Position numbers and translations under genes: made by a program
Part shown: piece by piece, positions 1 to 13,200 of the stretch
Layout: each line of letters starts with the position of its first letter
Numbering within the stretch: the first letter of the stretch is position 1
Source: Meandrina meandrites
Taxonomy: Eukaryota > Cnidaria > Anthozoa > Scleractinia > Meandrinidae
Assembly: GCA_963693305.1 (NCBI GenBank)
Contig: OY855912.1
Span: 30,767,277-30,831,276 of the forward strand
Length of the DNA stretch: 64,000 nt
Direction: 5' to 3'
The notes under the pieces: model-generated
The model's database searches: none
Seen by the model: only the letters and a program-made list of their open reading frames with translations
What the model was told of the DNA's origin: nothing

Positions 1-784
1 ATATAGGCCATGTTCATCGAACTCCTGTAGCTCGAAAAGCTTAGTGCCCAAAAATGTTTTTTCTGTTCTTGGTACACTAACCCTAGAACTGAACATGGGT
101 AGTAGTTTGGGCTCCAGATCACGTTATACTTTTGAGAAATACTTCTTTAACCAACAGCATGTTTGCCTAAATTTTGCGAGGGCTCTTTGTGGGGTATTTT
201 CAAAAAATCATAATCGGATTTCCAATATTTTGCCGTACATTTATAGACAAGACATAAAATAAAATAATTGTGAAGTTTTATTTTATTTGGTTAAAAGTGG
301 AATTTTTCAGCGCCCTAAGTGCAATGCCTTAATTTGACTCGAAACAGGACGATTTTTTCGGTTTTGGACCGTCCTCGGAAATCATCGACAAAAATATTAC
401 AAAATATCACTAGAAGCGAAAATATTGCAATTTTTGTTTATCATATGGATCAATTGTCTTGCCCAGAAAATTTGAAGGAATTCTATTTTGGGCCGAAAAT
501 CGAGTGGTCGGATCTTACGCGGACAGTCTCTTAATTAGACAAGCAGACCCGCGCCTTAGTGTTTTTGCTATTTCCTGCTTAAGGAAACAGTAACCTTCTG
601 AAGGGCCAATTAAAAATTGGATCGTTGGCAAATGCCAGAGGACCTTTTACCAGAACTGGATAATAAAGAAAATGGTTTACGATTTACATAAACAAATACC
701 AAGTGGAAATGCGGTAGATAATGGCACGATAATTAAAGCAACTAGAAGCTTTTAACGTAGATTGCTCTTTCATTTCATCGTTAG
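1..784. other. Non-coding, intron of the truncated upstream Roc/death-domain gene
   Basis: No convincing coding sequence is visible; open stretches here start at non-ATG codons and lack domain-like composition. From about 700 the DNA resembles the end of the 291 bp intron before exon 5 of the downstream copy (14268-14558) and ends in the same acceptor context (TTAG at 781-784). The preceding exon of the downstream copy (13622-14267) has no counterpart in 1-700, so either the intron is longer here or unrelated DNA has been inserted. Confidence 0.6.
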
Positions 785-2422
785 GTACAAAAATGGTAAA
801 AGGCTCCATGAATTGTTCCACATCTTGATGTCAATCATGACAGATATCTGTCAGCGCCAGTTCAGATTCCTTAAGTTCAGCTTTGGACCTGTCTGCCCCA
901 ATCCAAGATGCCCTGGTTCCTCACCTGATGGCAAAGTCCTGGACCCATCCTCTGATGAAAGTGATGATGACAATGATGGCAATTCCACATGCGATGAGGC
1001 CAATGAAGGGTCATCAGAGAAGCGTCGTCTGCATGTGATATGCATTGACCCAGAAGTTCCATCAAGGCCATTATGGTGCAACAGTACGCCGGTGCATGAA
1101 TTTGAAGAAATGAAGCAGTGGCTTGTTAAGGCAAGATAGTAAAGAAGTAGTAATGTCCCTTTATGTTTCGTTTCTTCCTTCCGTTCCAAAGTTTGGCAAT
1201 CAGTGGTTGAGGTAGAATTGGTGGATACCAGTGTTCTTACCTTATACGGTATATACATTAGGGTATTTTTTAAATACGCATCGACTTGCACCGAACTAAC
1301 ATTGATACCGTAATGGGGGCAGGAGGAGAAGGGTCAGGAGAAGCGGTAGTAGGATACTTTTGAAATCGAAAGGCTTAAAGCGAAACTCCGTTGGGTCTCC
1401 GAAGAGCTCCTGAAGAGCTTTGGACGAACAGTTTGTTTTCTTGTCTAACAGCATAACAAACGCTTGTTATGCTGTTAGTCTGCTGTGGAAGTAAGTTTAC
1501 GTTTTTAGCCTGTAGCTGATGTAGCATAACGGTTTCCGTAATGACAAGCTCGCTAACTAGATAATTTTCTGTTTTGTCCAGCCCCAGAATGCTGTCTCAA
1601 AAGTCCCTGAAGATTCTCCTTGTTATTCCAGTAAGTAAATTGCCATTCTAATATAAGGCATTTAAGATAAATTGCTATATGGCTTGATTGCCGTAATCTA
1701 GAATTGCTTTCGTGATGGAATAATGATTGTGCCTTTGTTTCAATAAGTGTTTCATAGCTGTCCGAAAGCTGATACAAAACAATGCTATTTTACAGCAAAC
1801 TGTGTCAAATACTGGAAAACAACCCCTAAATGCTCACACGTCAGACTTGACTTGTTTTGGTGATCCCTGTCCATTTTCTAAGCTGCGATAAAATGGCCGT
1901 TTACTGTTGAAATTCTGGCACATTATGAATAAATTAAACTAATTTCAACTGACTAATGCCTGACATCTTGTTTACAAATAAGTTAAATCTTGTTCAGGTT
2001 TGACTATCAGTGCTCCTTTTTGTGTTTATAATATATCGTTTGCCGTTTTCTTTAATTTCGACATTTATTCCATTTATAAATCGATCTGTCTTTGCTTCAT
2101 AATTTATTCTTCATTGTCGTTTTAACAAGGAGAAGTTGAGAGATGTTGTCTCGCTTTAGTCGCTCAATCAATGGCCAACAAGTGGAAGTGGCTTGGCAGA
2201 TCTCTTGATGTTCCAGAGACAATCATCGAGAACATCCATACTGAAAACGAATCACAAGACGAACGGTCGTATCAAGTCCTCCATTACTGGCAACAAACAA
2301 AGGGCTCCAAAGCAACTGTACACTTCCTAATGAAGGCAATTGAAGATGTTGGAGTTGTAGAAGCTTTGGAAGGGTTCGATCGACACTTGGGCGACCGCCA
2401 TGTTGACGAACCCGCAACTTGA
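785..2422 (+). CDS. 3' end of a Roc-COR/death-domain gene (partial tandem copy)
   Basis: Three exons are supported by alignment to the downstream copy: 785-1124 (acceptor TTAG, donor GTTAAG), 1582-1630 (a 49 nt exon, acceptor TTTTGTCCAG, donor GTAAGT) and 2130-2422, ending in TGA. The first exon encodes a Cys-containing stretch (CPNPRCPGSSPDGK), an acidic Ser/Asp run and the conserved segment PLWCNSTPVHEFEEMKQWL. The last exon encodes a death domain (MANKWKWLGRSL, then a helix-rich stretch ending MKAIEDVGVVEALEGF). Death domains mediate homotypic protein-protein contacts in apoptosis and immune signalling. Phases join cleanly (0, then 1/2). The 5' exons lie outside the window or are lost, so whether this copy is a whole gene cannot be decided here. 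Confidence 0.75.
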
Positions 2423-3698
2423 CGATGGTCCGGTTTTTCCTCATGTAACATGTCGGGAAATCATTTTTCTTCGTAAAAAGTCACTGTTATGAGAGGCCTT
2501 GAGGAAAAATGAAATTTTTTTGAAAATTCAATAATTGGTTTGTCTATATAGAGTGCAATTTCACATACGCATGTTACAAAACGAAACTGAGTTCCCGGAA
2601 CGAAGCGATTTAATCACGATTATTTGATTGTTTTCATCGTAACCCATGAGCTTACTTGCAGATCAGAAATCAGTCCTAACATACGTGTGGAGTTGCAAAA
2701 ATTGTTTGTTCAATTCATGACATTGCTGTAAGGAAAATCATTTCTCACTAGAGCACATTTTTCGTAAAAATATATTCTTTTTTAACTTGTCTAGGTTATA
2801 TGGCACGAATGTAGTGGAACAAGAAGTCTGTTTTTTTCTTTTAAACAACTTAGGTTGTGGCAAGGAAAAAAATAGCCACCTGACGTTTTATATCAATTAA
2901 ATTTTGGAATTATCTCATTGAAATGGCGTGGCAGATCAGTGAGACCCGACTTTATCAGATTGAATGTTCAGATGCTGAGGTTGTACGTGGGTGGCTTATG
3001 ATGCAAAGTTAATTAGGGGTCGGGTCCTAAGTTGAGAAGGAATAAAGTGACAAAATTGAGCCACCATCTTAGAAACCACGCAAAACGATATTTTAAATTA
3101 AATAGTAAAATTTCTTACCTTATTATATACATCAGTCAAGGCATCAAGACTGCCTTACTTTGAAAAAAGGCTCGAAAAACCAGCTGTACATCTCAGTTAC
3201 GCGTTTCGATATAAGCATTATGTTCCACTTAACAACAACAAAAATGGACTAGCTTAAGGCATTTAGTTTGAAAGTGACTGGTGGCTAAAGCCCGGGAGGG
3301 GAGGGGAAGGGGAGATAGGGGACCTGAAGACGTAAAAACATATACACAGTTGTGTGTGGTACGTAGTATGTTGTTGTAGTATTATAGTATAGTATGAAGT
3401 ATGTATGAAGCAAGAAATATATATATGTGTACGAAGTATGTAGTATAAAGAGAGTAGTATGTATTACAGCGTGACTACTCGAACTGGGCTACTTAGAAGA
3501 AAATTAACATTGTGAACAATGGATCACGACTTTTTTCGTGAATGAACCAATTACGTTGAAGAATGCAAACAATTGCTCTACAACAAAATTTGAAAGCCCG
3601 ACAAAGTTGTGGAAGATTTGAACCTAAATGTTGAGCGGTTACAGTTTGGAAGCCACAACACGTGTTTTTTCAAGCTACACATTTCCGGGTAAAAGTAA

Positions 3699-3767
3699 TA
3701 ATTATGATAATATGCAGCCAAGGATGGGATCTTTTTAAAGATCCCATCCTGCATATTATCATAATTT
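3699..3767. repeat. Short near-perfect inverted repeat
   Basis: About 30 bp arms (left arm begins AATTATGATAATATGC, right arm is its complement) flank a few bases. The right arm lacks a few bases present in the left. This is a fold-back of MITE size with no coding capacity. Confidence 0.7.
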
Positions 3768-4025
3768 AAAAATTGTATACCGTAGTCGATTGGAGTCGAT
3801 AGTTCAGGTAAAAAAAAAAGATTGTCATATATTGTTTTAAATTAAGGTTGTGATTGGTCATTTCTCTCCAAGTTGCCCGGTTCAAGTAGCTGCACTGTAA
3901 TAAAAAATAGTATAAACGGTTTTACAAAAATATGTAAGACGTAAATGCTGATAATATATTTTTTAATTGAGAAAAATTTAGTAGTTATCTAATTTATGAT
4001 TAAAAAACGTTACTAATACATATAT

Positions 4026-4171
4026 GTTATTTGCCGGCTGGGAGGTCCGTATCGTGAAAAACTGTGACCGAGGTCTTGAAAATGCTGCCCGAGGCCGCAG
4101 GCCGAGGGCAGCATTTTCAAGGCCGAGGTCACAGTTTTTCACGATACGGACCGACCCAAAGCCGGTAAATA
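4026..4171. repeat. Fold-back (hairpin) element
   Basis: Arms of about 70 bp are near-perfect reverse complements, beginning near TTATTTGCCGGCTGGG and ending near AAAGCCGGTAAATAAC, with a short GC-rich centre. Open frames run through both strands because the palindrome is stop-poor; they are not genes. It resembles a non-autonomous fold-back element. Confidence 0.75.
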
Positions 4172-4624
4172 ACTTATTTATTTTTTTCCTACTTGGTAAA
4201 AAAAAACTAAAACATTTATCTTGCAAAATGTGTTTGTATTATACGCGCGCATCCAATGTTGAATCGATCGCTAAGCTACGGCAAGAGTGAAGAATGATTT
4301 GTGTACCGCCAAACAAAATAAATTCGCTAAAGTGAACAGTACTCACGGAAAAGGTCATCAGAAAAAAAGAGAAAAGTATCTTTACAATGAAAAAGCACAA
4401 TGTAGCAGCAAAAGAGAGCATAAAAAATCGCGAGTCACGAAGGTGAAATTGAATGAAGCTGAACTGACTGAACTGAGTGTGTAGTTTGGTCGCCTGCACA
4501 CTGCACAATTTTGCGAGAATTGACTGTTTTTTATCAAAACATCTCATTTTCTTGAATGGTGATAAGCAGTATTCGAGTGTGGGGAAAAGTAGCAGAAAGG
4601 CAAAGCGTTTGAAAGGATAAATCG

Positions 4625-4980
4625 AGTCTGTAAACCAGCGACTTGCAGTAAAACGCATTACGACGTGAAAATCAGTGCGAATGCACAAACAACGATCGAC
4701 AAACTACGGCTATTAAACTACAACTTGATTTTGTCAATAAATACAAAGAATACCCGCGTTCAAGGCCTTTAATTCCGTTACTAATTTAGCTTTTGAAAGA
4801 ATCAATCGGGTATGTAAGCCGGCGACTTGCAGTTAAGTGTATAAATGGCGTGAAAATCAGTGCGAATGCACAAACAACGATCGACAAACTACCGCCATAA
4901 AACTAGAACAATTTGATTTTGTCAATAAAGAGAATGAGTACTCGCCTTTTGGAGAACTTCAAGGCCTTTAATTCCACTGC
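4625..4980. repeat. Two-unit tandem repeat of about 180 bp
   Basis: Two diverged units share GCGACTTGCAGT, GTGAAAATCAGTGCGAATGC, ACAAACAACGATCGACAAAC and AAGGCCTTTAATTCC in the same order (about 4629-4776 and 4822-4975). No coding function is seen. Confidence 0.6.
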
Positions 4981-5279
4981 TTATTTTTCCTTTCACATTT
5001 ACAACGGATGGTGAGCATCTACATTAATTTTGCTGATTTGGAGAGCAAAACTTTCATGGGTTCTTCGTTCGTCTCGCTACGAAATGAAAAACAATCCTGG
5101 AAAACTCGGAGCGGTCCGTACGCGGGGTCCGGATGGGAAAATCCGGACCGCTGGAGCGCGCAGAATTAGCCAATCAGATTCGAGGATTTAGGATTCCGGA
5201 CCACTGAGATGCTTCAGAAAAAAATAAAGTTCAAATTTTTCCATTTTTCATGTTTTATTTTATTATTATGTAATGTATA

Positions 5280-5511
5280 GTATACACCTGATTGAAAAAA
5301 CGTTGACCCGTGAAAAGCATAATCCATGAACGATACGACCCAAATGTTTACTGGGAAATCTGTAGAAATAATCATCGTCACCTCTTGATGATCAATAAAA
5401 GGAATATTTCTAAGCTTACCAATGCTGTCTACCCAGAATACCATTGGGTCATATCGTTCATGGTTTATGCTTTTCACACGGTCAACGCTTCTTCAGTTAG
5501 GTGTATACAGT
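5280..5511. repeat. MITE-like element with about 65 bp terminal inverted repeats
   Basis: The left arm (from GTATACACCTGATTG) and the right arm (ending GGTGTATAC) are imperfect reverse complements over about 65 bp, including AAAGCATAATCCATGAACGA and its counterpart. The internal segment is about 100 bp. It has no coding capacity, so it is probably a non-autonomous DNA transposon. Confidence 0.65.
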
Positions 5512-5720
5512 GCGTTTACATTGAGCTGCGTTAACAATTCAGCGTTTTCATCAGATATACCTATCTTAGGCTTACTGAATGTGTGAAAGAGTCTATTGGA
5601 ACACTCAGAAATATCATTTAATTTTTCCGCCCTCAAATGATTTAATATATTTTAGTATCGATGTATCTTTTTGTTGTCATTTGTATTTGTCTCTGTAGCC
5701 TTTTTAAACCGATTATATAC

Positions 5721-5862
5721 TACTTATTAACCGAGAGTGAGGTCATTACAGGGAAATCTCAGACCGAGGCCTTGATGTATTGACCGAGCGATAGCGAGGT
5801 CAATACATCAAGGCCGAGGTCTGAGATTTCCCTGAAATGACCGAACGGACGAGGTTAATAAG
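5721..5862. repeat. Fold-back element
   Basis: The left arm (from ACTTATTAACC through GGGAAATCTCAGACCGAGGC) pairs with the right arm (GCCGAGGTCTGAGATTTCCC to GGTTAATAAGT). Arms are about 65 bp and the centre is short and GC-rich. Its build resembles the elements at 4026-4171 and 17456-17597. Confidence 0.7.
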
Positions 5863-6519
5863 TTATTTATTATATGGCCTTTTAGCGCTGAAAAAAGGGA
5901 AACGTTGTTCAATATCCACTTGCGCGCGCAAGAGGTCATTCGAGGTCATGCGATCCAAACCAGAAGAAACGGTTTCTTCGACAATGAAGCAATTTTTGTC
6001 TTCATTACGCCAAGATCTAGGGCATATTTAACCACTTTAATTTTCACAAAACAGACTGACCTGTGTTTACAAGTGTTTGACCCTTAAAAAGTTATAAAAA
6101 GCTAAGGCAAGAAAAAATTTTCATAATGCCCGGTCATTACAAGAAAATCTTGCCCGCTCATCAGCCAATCAGTGCGCGCGTACTATTGTAGCCATATAAT
6201 AATATTTGAGAAAACTGTTAGTATACTTTCTATGATTTTTAATAAGTCATGCTTCTTTGATTTCGTCAATTAAAAAAAGCCTACCCAGCACTATGCCTGT
6301 ATTTTGTCACATGGTAGTAGTACTTTTTAGCTAAAACTGTCTTTATACTGGCCGGAACATTTCAACAACAAAACAAGATTTTGAGCTGCCACTTTTTGAG
6401 TTAAGGCGTCGACTGCCAAGTCATGCAGATACAAAATTTTAAATCTCCCTTAGTTCCATGAAATATGCCCCCATAATATGTTTTTGAACAACTCAGTCGC
6501 CTGTTGCGTTGACACTAAG

Positions 6520-7180
6520 ATTAAGGGGGCTTTGTCACGGATTTTAGCAGATTTTTGCGCAGCCAAAATATGTATTTTTGTCGTAGGAAACCCCCAAAAA
6601 TAATGATCTATTTTTATTGACAATCGCTATATCGGTTATAAGCCCCCCCCCCCCCTCTCGGCCCCGGTTATAGGCCCATCTACCTGGAAAAAAAATAAAT
6701 CCGGTTATAAGTTTCCTGGATAAAACCCCCCCCTCTGCTGGATGACAGTACTGGAAAGGGCTAAATGTTACTTTACTATAACATTTTAAAAACATATTTC
6801 GATCACGAAACGTTTTTTTTTTTACTATACGCCCCTCCGTTTACAAGCCCACCCAAACCTCCTTACGAAGTTGTATAAGCGGAGAGCTTATAACCGGAAT
6901 TTTACGGCATTAGAGCACTGAAACAGCTAACAAGCGTATTTGGCTGCGCTTGCCTAGGATGGAAATGGATTACTACTGAAAAACATTAAGGCTAAACTTT
7001 TCAAGTTGTTTCCTCGCGCCTTCCAAAAATTAATATTTATAGCCGTGGTTTGATTTCTCTCCGCAAACTAAGATTTTATCGTCCTTTGATTTTCAAAATA
7101 ATGTTTTTCATAGGTTAAGTTGCCTACCACTAATTTCAGAATAGTTTAGACGAAACGGCCGCAAAGTTCTTGTGACGTAG
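6520..7180 (+). repeat. Dispersed repeat, also present inverted near 46375-46655
   Basis: Segments such as GGCTTTGTCACGGATTTT, GTCGTAGGAAAC, ATGGAAATGGATT and AACTTTTCAAGTTGTTTCC recur in reverse complement in the last intron of the SEA gene. Between them is a C-rich stretch (6642-6735) with repeated GGTTATA. No coding capacity is apparent. Confidence 0.45.
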
Positions 7181-7197
7181 CCCCTTTAAGGAACAAA

Positions 7198-7272
7198 ACT
7201 AAAATTCCTTGATTACACCAACTGTCGAATCTGAAACTAAAATTCCTTGATTACACCAACCGTCGAATCTGA
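7198..7272. repeat. Tandem duplication of a 34-37 bp segment
   Basis: CTAAAATTCCTTGATTACAC plus CAAC(T/C)GTCGAATCTGAA occurs twice back to back. A single, diverged version is present in the paralogous DNA near 18369. Confidence 0.6.
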
Positions 7273-7309
7273 AGGGAGGAAAGAGGCATCCCTTATACAA
7301 TTTTAATTC

Positions 7310-8069
7310 TTTTTTTTTATTATTTTAATTTTAATTTTAATACTTTCTTTGTCCACCCCAGGGCGGGGGAAACTAAAACCGACGTCCTCGCAGTTATTAT
7401 TGTTAAAGAAGATGTTTTGTCTGAATAGTTACGTCGACTTTTACAAAAATAGTGACCGATTGTGAGAATGAAATTCCGAAAGTATTGGCAGTTATTTCTG
7501 TTAATCGGAGGTAAGTAGTTTTACGAGTTGGGTTGTGGAATATTTTTATATAACTTTATTTTAATGTCTGAAGCAATTTTTATTGATGAATCTCGCGACG
7601 CTCGAAATAGTATCTCAATTGTGATCGTCGGGTTCTGATAATTCACGTAAATGAATTTCAGTCATAATTGACTGAACACTACAAAGGGGAATTATCGCCT
7701 CTCACATACTCGGATTTAAAATCTGTTGTCCCAGAGGGCAGGAAGCGATCACTATTCGACGTCCCTGCAAGATATCACTTGTTATTTAATAGGAGGCTGG
7801 ATAAAAAGAAGTACTCACTAGTTAGTCGGATAACCCGGAGCGATAGAGAGAGGGAAAAAATAACAGCGCGGACAATAAAGATGGCGCCACCATTTTCGGT
7901 TTTCTCCACAGATGACTTTTTAACATAAATGAGAGCAGACTGCAGTATTTTTTCCTTATTTCTAGACTTGTAATTCATTAATTACAAAAAAAGAAGATTA
8001 GCACTTTTGATCGCGCACAATCGGTGTTATTTTAACACAAAACAACTTTCTTTTCTACAAGTTCATAGT
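7310..8069 (+). repeat. Segmental duplication, copy 1
   Basis: This stretch matches 18420-19258 closely for hundreds of bases, including CTACAAGTTC at the far end, after which the two diverge. It belongs to the tandem duplication that also duplicated the Roc/death-domain gene. Homologous landmarks are about 13.8 kb apart near the gene but 11.1-11.2 kb apart here, so insertions or deletions have changed the spacer. Confidence 0.75.
7468..7510 (+). pseudogene. Orphan signal-peptide exon (duplicate of 18592-18634)
   Basis: ATG followed by 14 codons and one extra base encodes MKFRKYWQLFLLIG, a short basic-then-hydrophobic leader, then a good donor (GGAG|GTAAGT). The 43 nt unit is conserved with one amino-acid change at 18592-18634. 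No phase-compatible downstream exon was found before the Roc/death-domain gene at 9279. It is therefore best read as a stranded copy left by the segmental duplication, though an unrecognised gene cannot be excluded. Confidence 0.5.
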
Positions 8070-9278
8070 TTGTTTGATACAAATTAAAAACGATTGTTCT
8101 ACGTGTTATCCCACATAGATTCCTCTCTAGTCGCTTCAGGAGGCCTGTCAAAGAAAATTAGACAGGAATTAATTCTAGAAACAGAAACATTTCATGTAAA
8201 TTAATCTCGTGTCTGACGCGAGGGCCCGGATTGGTGCGACGGTTGACACGACCAAGAACCTCTTTGTTCGTATATATGAACTGGCGGCATAATTGAGTGT
8301 GCAGCCAGTTCAGCTGTCAGTTACTACACTGAACATATTCCGTAGCTTGTGCCGCATCAACAGAGGTTACCTGTTCGGGAAATCGATTGTGCTCAGCTGC
8401 ATTTTATTCCTAGTATCTGTTGCCGGACATGTTTCAATCTCTGGGTTTCGAAAAAGGAAACTTTCCTTTTATATTAAACGTTCGATAAAGTCTTTTAACT
8501 AATGCCATTCAAGCGTAGCGTGATCGCTGTGAGTGACAGCTTCGTAAAGGCCAAATTACCATCAGTTTCGATTGGCAACAGTCAATTATTTTGTCGCAGG
8601 AAAGCCTATCGCCTCGGATTGATAGCTATAGTCGACCAACTCTTGATGCCCTTGAATTTGGGGGCAAATTTTGTACAAAAGAGAATAAATATAGATATAC
8701 CCAAAAAATGAAACAGAAAATTCACAATGTCCCTCACATGCTTGATTTCCTCAGAACGAAATCGGGATTAAGCGACAATCGTTTGAGAACGGAATACGAC
8801 ATCGACGTCGAAAAGACTGAACTCGCGAATATTCGTGAGAGGAGCCGGAAGTTAGTTTGTGACTGATTTCCAGTACTTTGGTCCCAGTGGTTGTTATTCT
8901 CCCCAATTTCTTTTGTCCATCCAGTTTGATCCGATCGTGAAGGGGTGGCAACGGGCCGTTAGAACACACCCAGAAAACAGGAAGAAAACAATACTAGTAT
9001 TTCTCAGTTATTTTCCGTTTCCAAAATCCCACTTAACAAAACACTCAGTGTAACAAATCCTCTGTCTTTTCTTAAATGTAGCGTTTGTGGTAAACCGGAA
9101 GTACGCTCGCACTATTCCCTTCCGCAAAGTTTAGAAACGCGAGGGAGTGGGAAGAATAAAATTCTCGGAAAATCAGAAACACGCGAATTCTTGGAAACAA
9201 CCCAAATCTGGCGGGTATAAATTCTGTTGTTTAGGTTTCATAGGCGTAGGTTTTCTTGTCATATACTTTTGGAAGAAA
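7511..9278 (+). other. Upstream region of the ankyrin-Roc-death gene; unassigned open frame at 8600-8866
   Basis: Duplicated DNA runs to 8069. A promoter-like TATATATGAA lies at about 8272. One frame from about 8600 to a TGA at 8866 has protein-like composition (for example FLRTKSGLSDNRLRTEYDI) but has no convincing ATG at its start. It could be an internal exon (possible donor GTTAGT near 8852) or chance. I do not recognise it. Confidence 0.35.
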
Positions 9279-10263
9279 ATGCCGTTCATCGACAAGAATA
9301 TGCCCTGTGTAAGGGCTATCCATAACTGTTCGAAATGCAATCGAAAATTCTCGGGAAGAGATTCAAAGGAGAGTTTGATACGACATTTGCAGCACAGCAA
9401 AAAACATCAAATCTCTAGATGCTCAGTGCCCGAAAGCTGCGGTCATTGTGGGAGATCTTTTTCAGGTACCAGATCTTTAATCCAACATCTGCAAAATAAT
9501 CGACATCATCTGAAAGATCTACACCACGCCGCTTGTACGGGGAAGTTTCAACTTGTAGATCAACTCATGAGAAATGAATACGCGAACGCGTCTGGAGATT
9601 CGCATCTTCCGTCGACTTCGAGATCTCAGACGGGCTACACACCGATGCATTGTGCTGTATTCGGCGGTCATTACGAGTGTTTGAAGATCATGCTTAGCTG
9701 GTCGGATGGCGACCCAAATGTTGTTGATCCTAGCGACGGCAGAACTCCAGTTCATCTTGCGGCGTGGAAGGGACATAGCAAATGTCTCATGTTGTTACTT
9801 AGAAAAGGAGGTGATTTACGTCTACCTGATCACAATGGAAACACTCCAATATCCTTAACAAGCGATCCATACTGTTGGTCACTAATTTTATATCATATGG
9901 CTGGTGAGTCGAGTTTTATACTGTGATGAAAAGGGGCTCGTCATCGGCTTCCCCGGGGAGGAGGGGTGGAGGGGGGCGGACCCCGGGCTGAGGTGGGAAC
10001 TTTGCTCACTGTACATTTTAAAGTTCATACACTCTTTTTTTTTTATAAGAATGTTGTTTTTCCGGCCCAGGCTAAATATTCTTAATTTTCTGCCGATTTT
10101 AGGCTGAAAATATTCTTGTGAATATTCTTAGATTATGACTTATGATATCTCCGTTTTAGAATCAAACATTTGGCCAGTGCAGGTTTTTATCATTTTACTG
10201 ACTAGTTTTGCCGTTTAGAGAAAGGAAAAACATATAATTGTTTTGTATTTACAGATTTTCAAC

Positions 10264-10298
<35 letters not shown>

Positions 10299-13200
10299 CG
10301 GTTTATTCTTAAAATATTCTTTAAAGTTCGCAAATTTCAGCCTCGATATTCTTATAAAATATATTCTTATAAAAAAAAAGAGTGTAGTTCTCGTATCTCT
10401 GGGAGGTTATGAATCTGGAATTCCCCCACATAAGGCCTGGAGCCCTCTCTCCCCTTGGATAAGTTGATGGCAAGTGCATGCTCTTTAATACAAGTGAGGA
10501 GATGGAGAAGGGGGGAGGGGGTGGTGACTAAGAGGGGCTCTTTGAGATGGTCTTTAAATGAATATAAACACTGGTCGTTTGATCTAAAATTACTGGAGAC
10601 TTAAAATAGCTCAAAGGAGCTAACAGCCCTGTGGCTCAGCTATTTACAGTATCATAATAAGACTATGTATAAGACTAAAACACTAAGATATACAGATATG
10701 CAAGAAGTAAGTTTAAAATAGGGTATGGTCAGATCTGAAAATATGATGAGCCAGTGAAGGTGGTTTTTGACTTGAATTAAAATTGTGAGGAATTTTCTTG
10801 ACATCGTTAAAGTTGCTAAGGGATGTGATATATCGAGCTTGTTGCTTATCAAGGACTTGAATTGCCAATAACAGAACTTGTTCCCCTTAGGGTAAAGTAT
10901 AGAGATCATACAGCCAATATTTTATTTCATTTGAATTGGTTTAGTAATGATTCTGAGTGCTGTATGGCACAGTTCTTAGTCACAGTCACCACTTTCTATA
11001 AGAAAGGGACTTTGCTTCCTTTGATCAGATAACAGTGGGCTTGGCAATTATGATGAAATGTTATGTGTCAGCAAAAAATTGGATATTAACATGTTGCTAA
11101 TTGGAGATTGTCTTAAATATAAGTTCTGCTGCAGGTTAGGTGCCCTGGGACAGCATTTTCAATTTTCAGTTATCATTATTGTGTTTTAGAGATTATCTTT
11201 GTATTTTAGAGATCCACCAAATATAGATTATTATTTTTTTACATGTAACTAAATTATTTAAACACATTAATGTAGGCCATGTATTTCACTAAAGCATATT
11301 AACCATTAAATTTTAATCTAAGACTTTAAATGATAGTTGTTTATAGAGATAGAGTCCTGAGACAGTGCACAACAAAAGAGGACGCGATGGAACTTAGACT
11401 GAACAGTGTTTCTGCTGAAAATCGTTCTGGGCATAGTGGTCTTCAAGAATCCTGTTGTGTTGAGGAGGTCAGTCAAGGACGTGAAGGTGCCTGTCAAGTG
11501 TCACAGTTGGAGTCTAACAGCGAAGGTAACATTACCAGAGGCATTAGTATGCTAATGGTTCTAATTAGTATGATAATGGTCTTAATGGTTAGGGCAGTGG
11601 ACTGAACATAGTCATATTTTGTCCTTCTTCCCTGCCTTCATGTACTTGCTCTGAGAATACAGGTAGTAACTAAGTCTGCCTTCCTCATACACAATGTACA
11701 CCAACCCCACTCCCCCTGCAACTGGGCCAAGACAGACCCCAGTTGGAATTGAGATGATGACATATGCCACGATTGTTCACCATGTTCAATTAAGACAGTT
11801 GTACCAATAATGGAAAATCTATTGAAATGTCCTTGCAAAACGTTTTGAGGTGTGACATATCCAGGGGGAGCAGCAATTCTCCTTTTTACTTTATTGTGAT
11901 CCATAAGGCATAACTAAAAGACGTTTGTTCTGAAAATTACGGTATTTTCTTTTTCCGAACCCAGAACCTTGCAGTGAACCCTATGAAGTTCTTGCCAGAG
12001 GAGAAGTAGCAGTTAAAATATTCAATCAGGCTCTACGTGAAGGGAAAGCGTGCGTGTCTCGCATGCAGCTCACTGTGATTGGGGATGTAGGTGCGGGCAA
12101 AACAAGCCTAGTGCGCACTCTCAGTGGAGAGGACTTCATAGAAGAAAGAACAGAGACACATGGAATTGATACATCCATGGTTGAGATGACAGAATTAGAT
12201 GACGAATGGCATGCCGTTGACCCGAACAAATCCTACGTGGATGACATTTTGGCCGATAAAGTATGCCAAGGAATTAAAGATACTCCCAGGGGTGATCAGT
12301 CTCATAACATGTTGAGTTCCCCTGACCCAGGTCCGGCCAACTTACATGAAAAGCGTCGTTCGTCTTGCATAACGCGAATTCTCAGTATTGAGGGTCCACT
12401 CACATCAGGAAGTAGGGACAATACAGGTGAGCAAACAAGCATGGTTCCAGTGCCTTCTTCCAGATGTCTCAAAATATGTGAAGAGACGCTACCGCGAGAT
12501 ATACCAGTCGAGCGGATTGTGAGAAGGATGAGTAAAGCGTCATTAAATGACAACAAAAAGAAGTATACCAAAATCAGCATTTGGGACTTTGCTGGCCATC
12601 CATTGTATCAAGCAATGCACCATGTTTTTCTTAACAGGCGCTCCTTCTATCTTGTGGTGATGAATCTGGTTCAGCTCTGTAGCCCTGAAAGTACCCACCA
12701 AGCACTAACCAAAGTTCACTTCTGGCTTAACTCTATATGTGTCCACACTCCTCAGACGACACCAGTGTTCTTAGTGGGAACCCACCGCAGTAAAGTAAGC
12801 GAGGAAAACATTTCTCGCGCAGGGAAAGTTCTTTATGATGAATTGGTTGAGGAATTTGGGCACCAAGTGGTGAGAAGCAAAGAAAAGAGCTTTTTGTTCG
12901 CCGTCGAAAACTCCCTTGGTGGTAGTGATGCTGGTGCTTTGGAGTTGAAAAAAGCTCTCGAAGAAGAGGCTTCCCGCCTTATGCTAACGGATGAGGAACT
13001 TCCTCTCCTATGGCTTCATTTTGAAGAGGAAATCCTCAAGCGCAGAGAGATGCCAGATTGCCGAGCCTGTGTCGGTAAGACCTTTCTGAAAGACATGATG
13101 GAGGGAAGCTATCGCGCCGTGGGTGAAGAAGAGTTTGAAAGTATGCTGCATTTTTACCATGACAGTGGTGTGATAATCCTGCCAGGTAATTGGATCTTCT

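Larger units (their letters stand above)
2423..7467. other. Intergenic region rich in fold-back and dispersed repeats
   Basis: I see no supported gene. The stretch contains parts matching the DNA downstream of the second Roc/death-domain gene (for example near 3060 versus near 16724), a degenerate TATGTAGTA-type tract (about 3350-3460), fold-back elements at 3699-3767, 4026-4171, 5280-5511 and 5721-5862, a two-unit tandem repeat at about 4625-4980, a dispersed repeat from about 6520, and a 34 bp duplication near 7198-7272. Confidence 0.6.

Noticed and set aside
4239..4688. 149-codon minus-strand frame
   Set aside because: It spans AT-rich tandem-repeat DNA, has no domain-like composition, and lacks support from the paralogous region.
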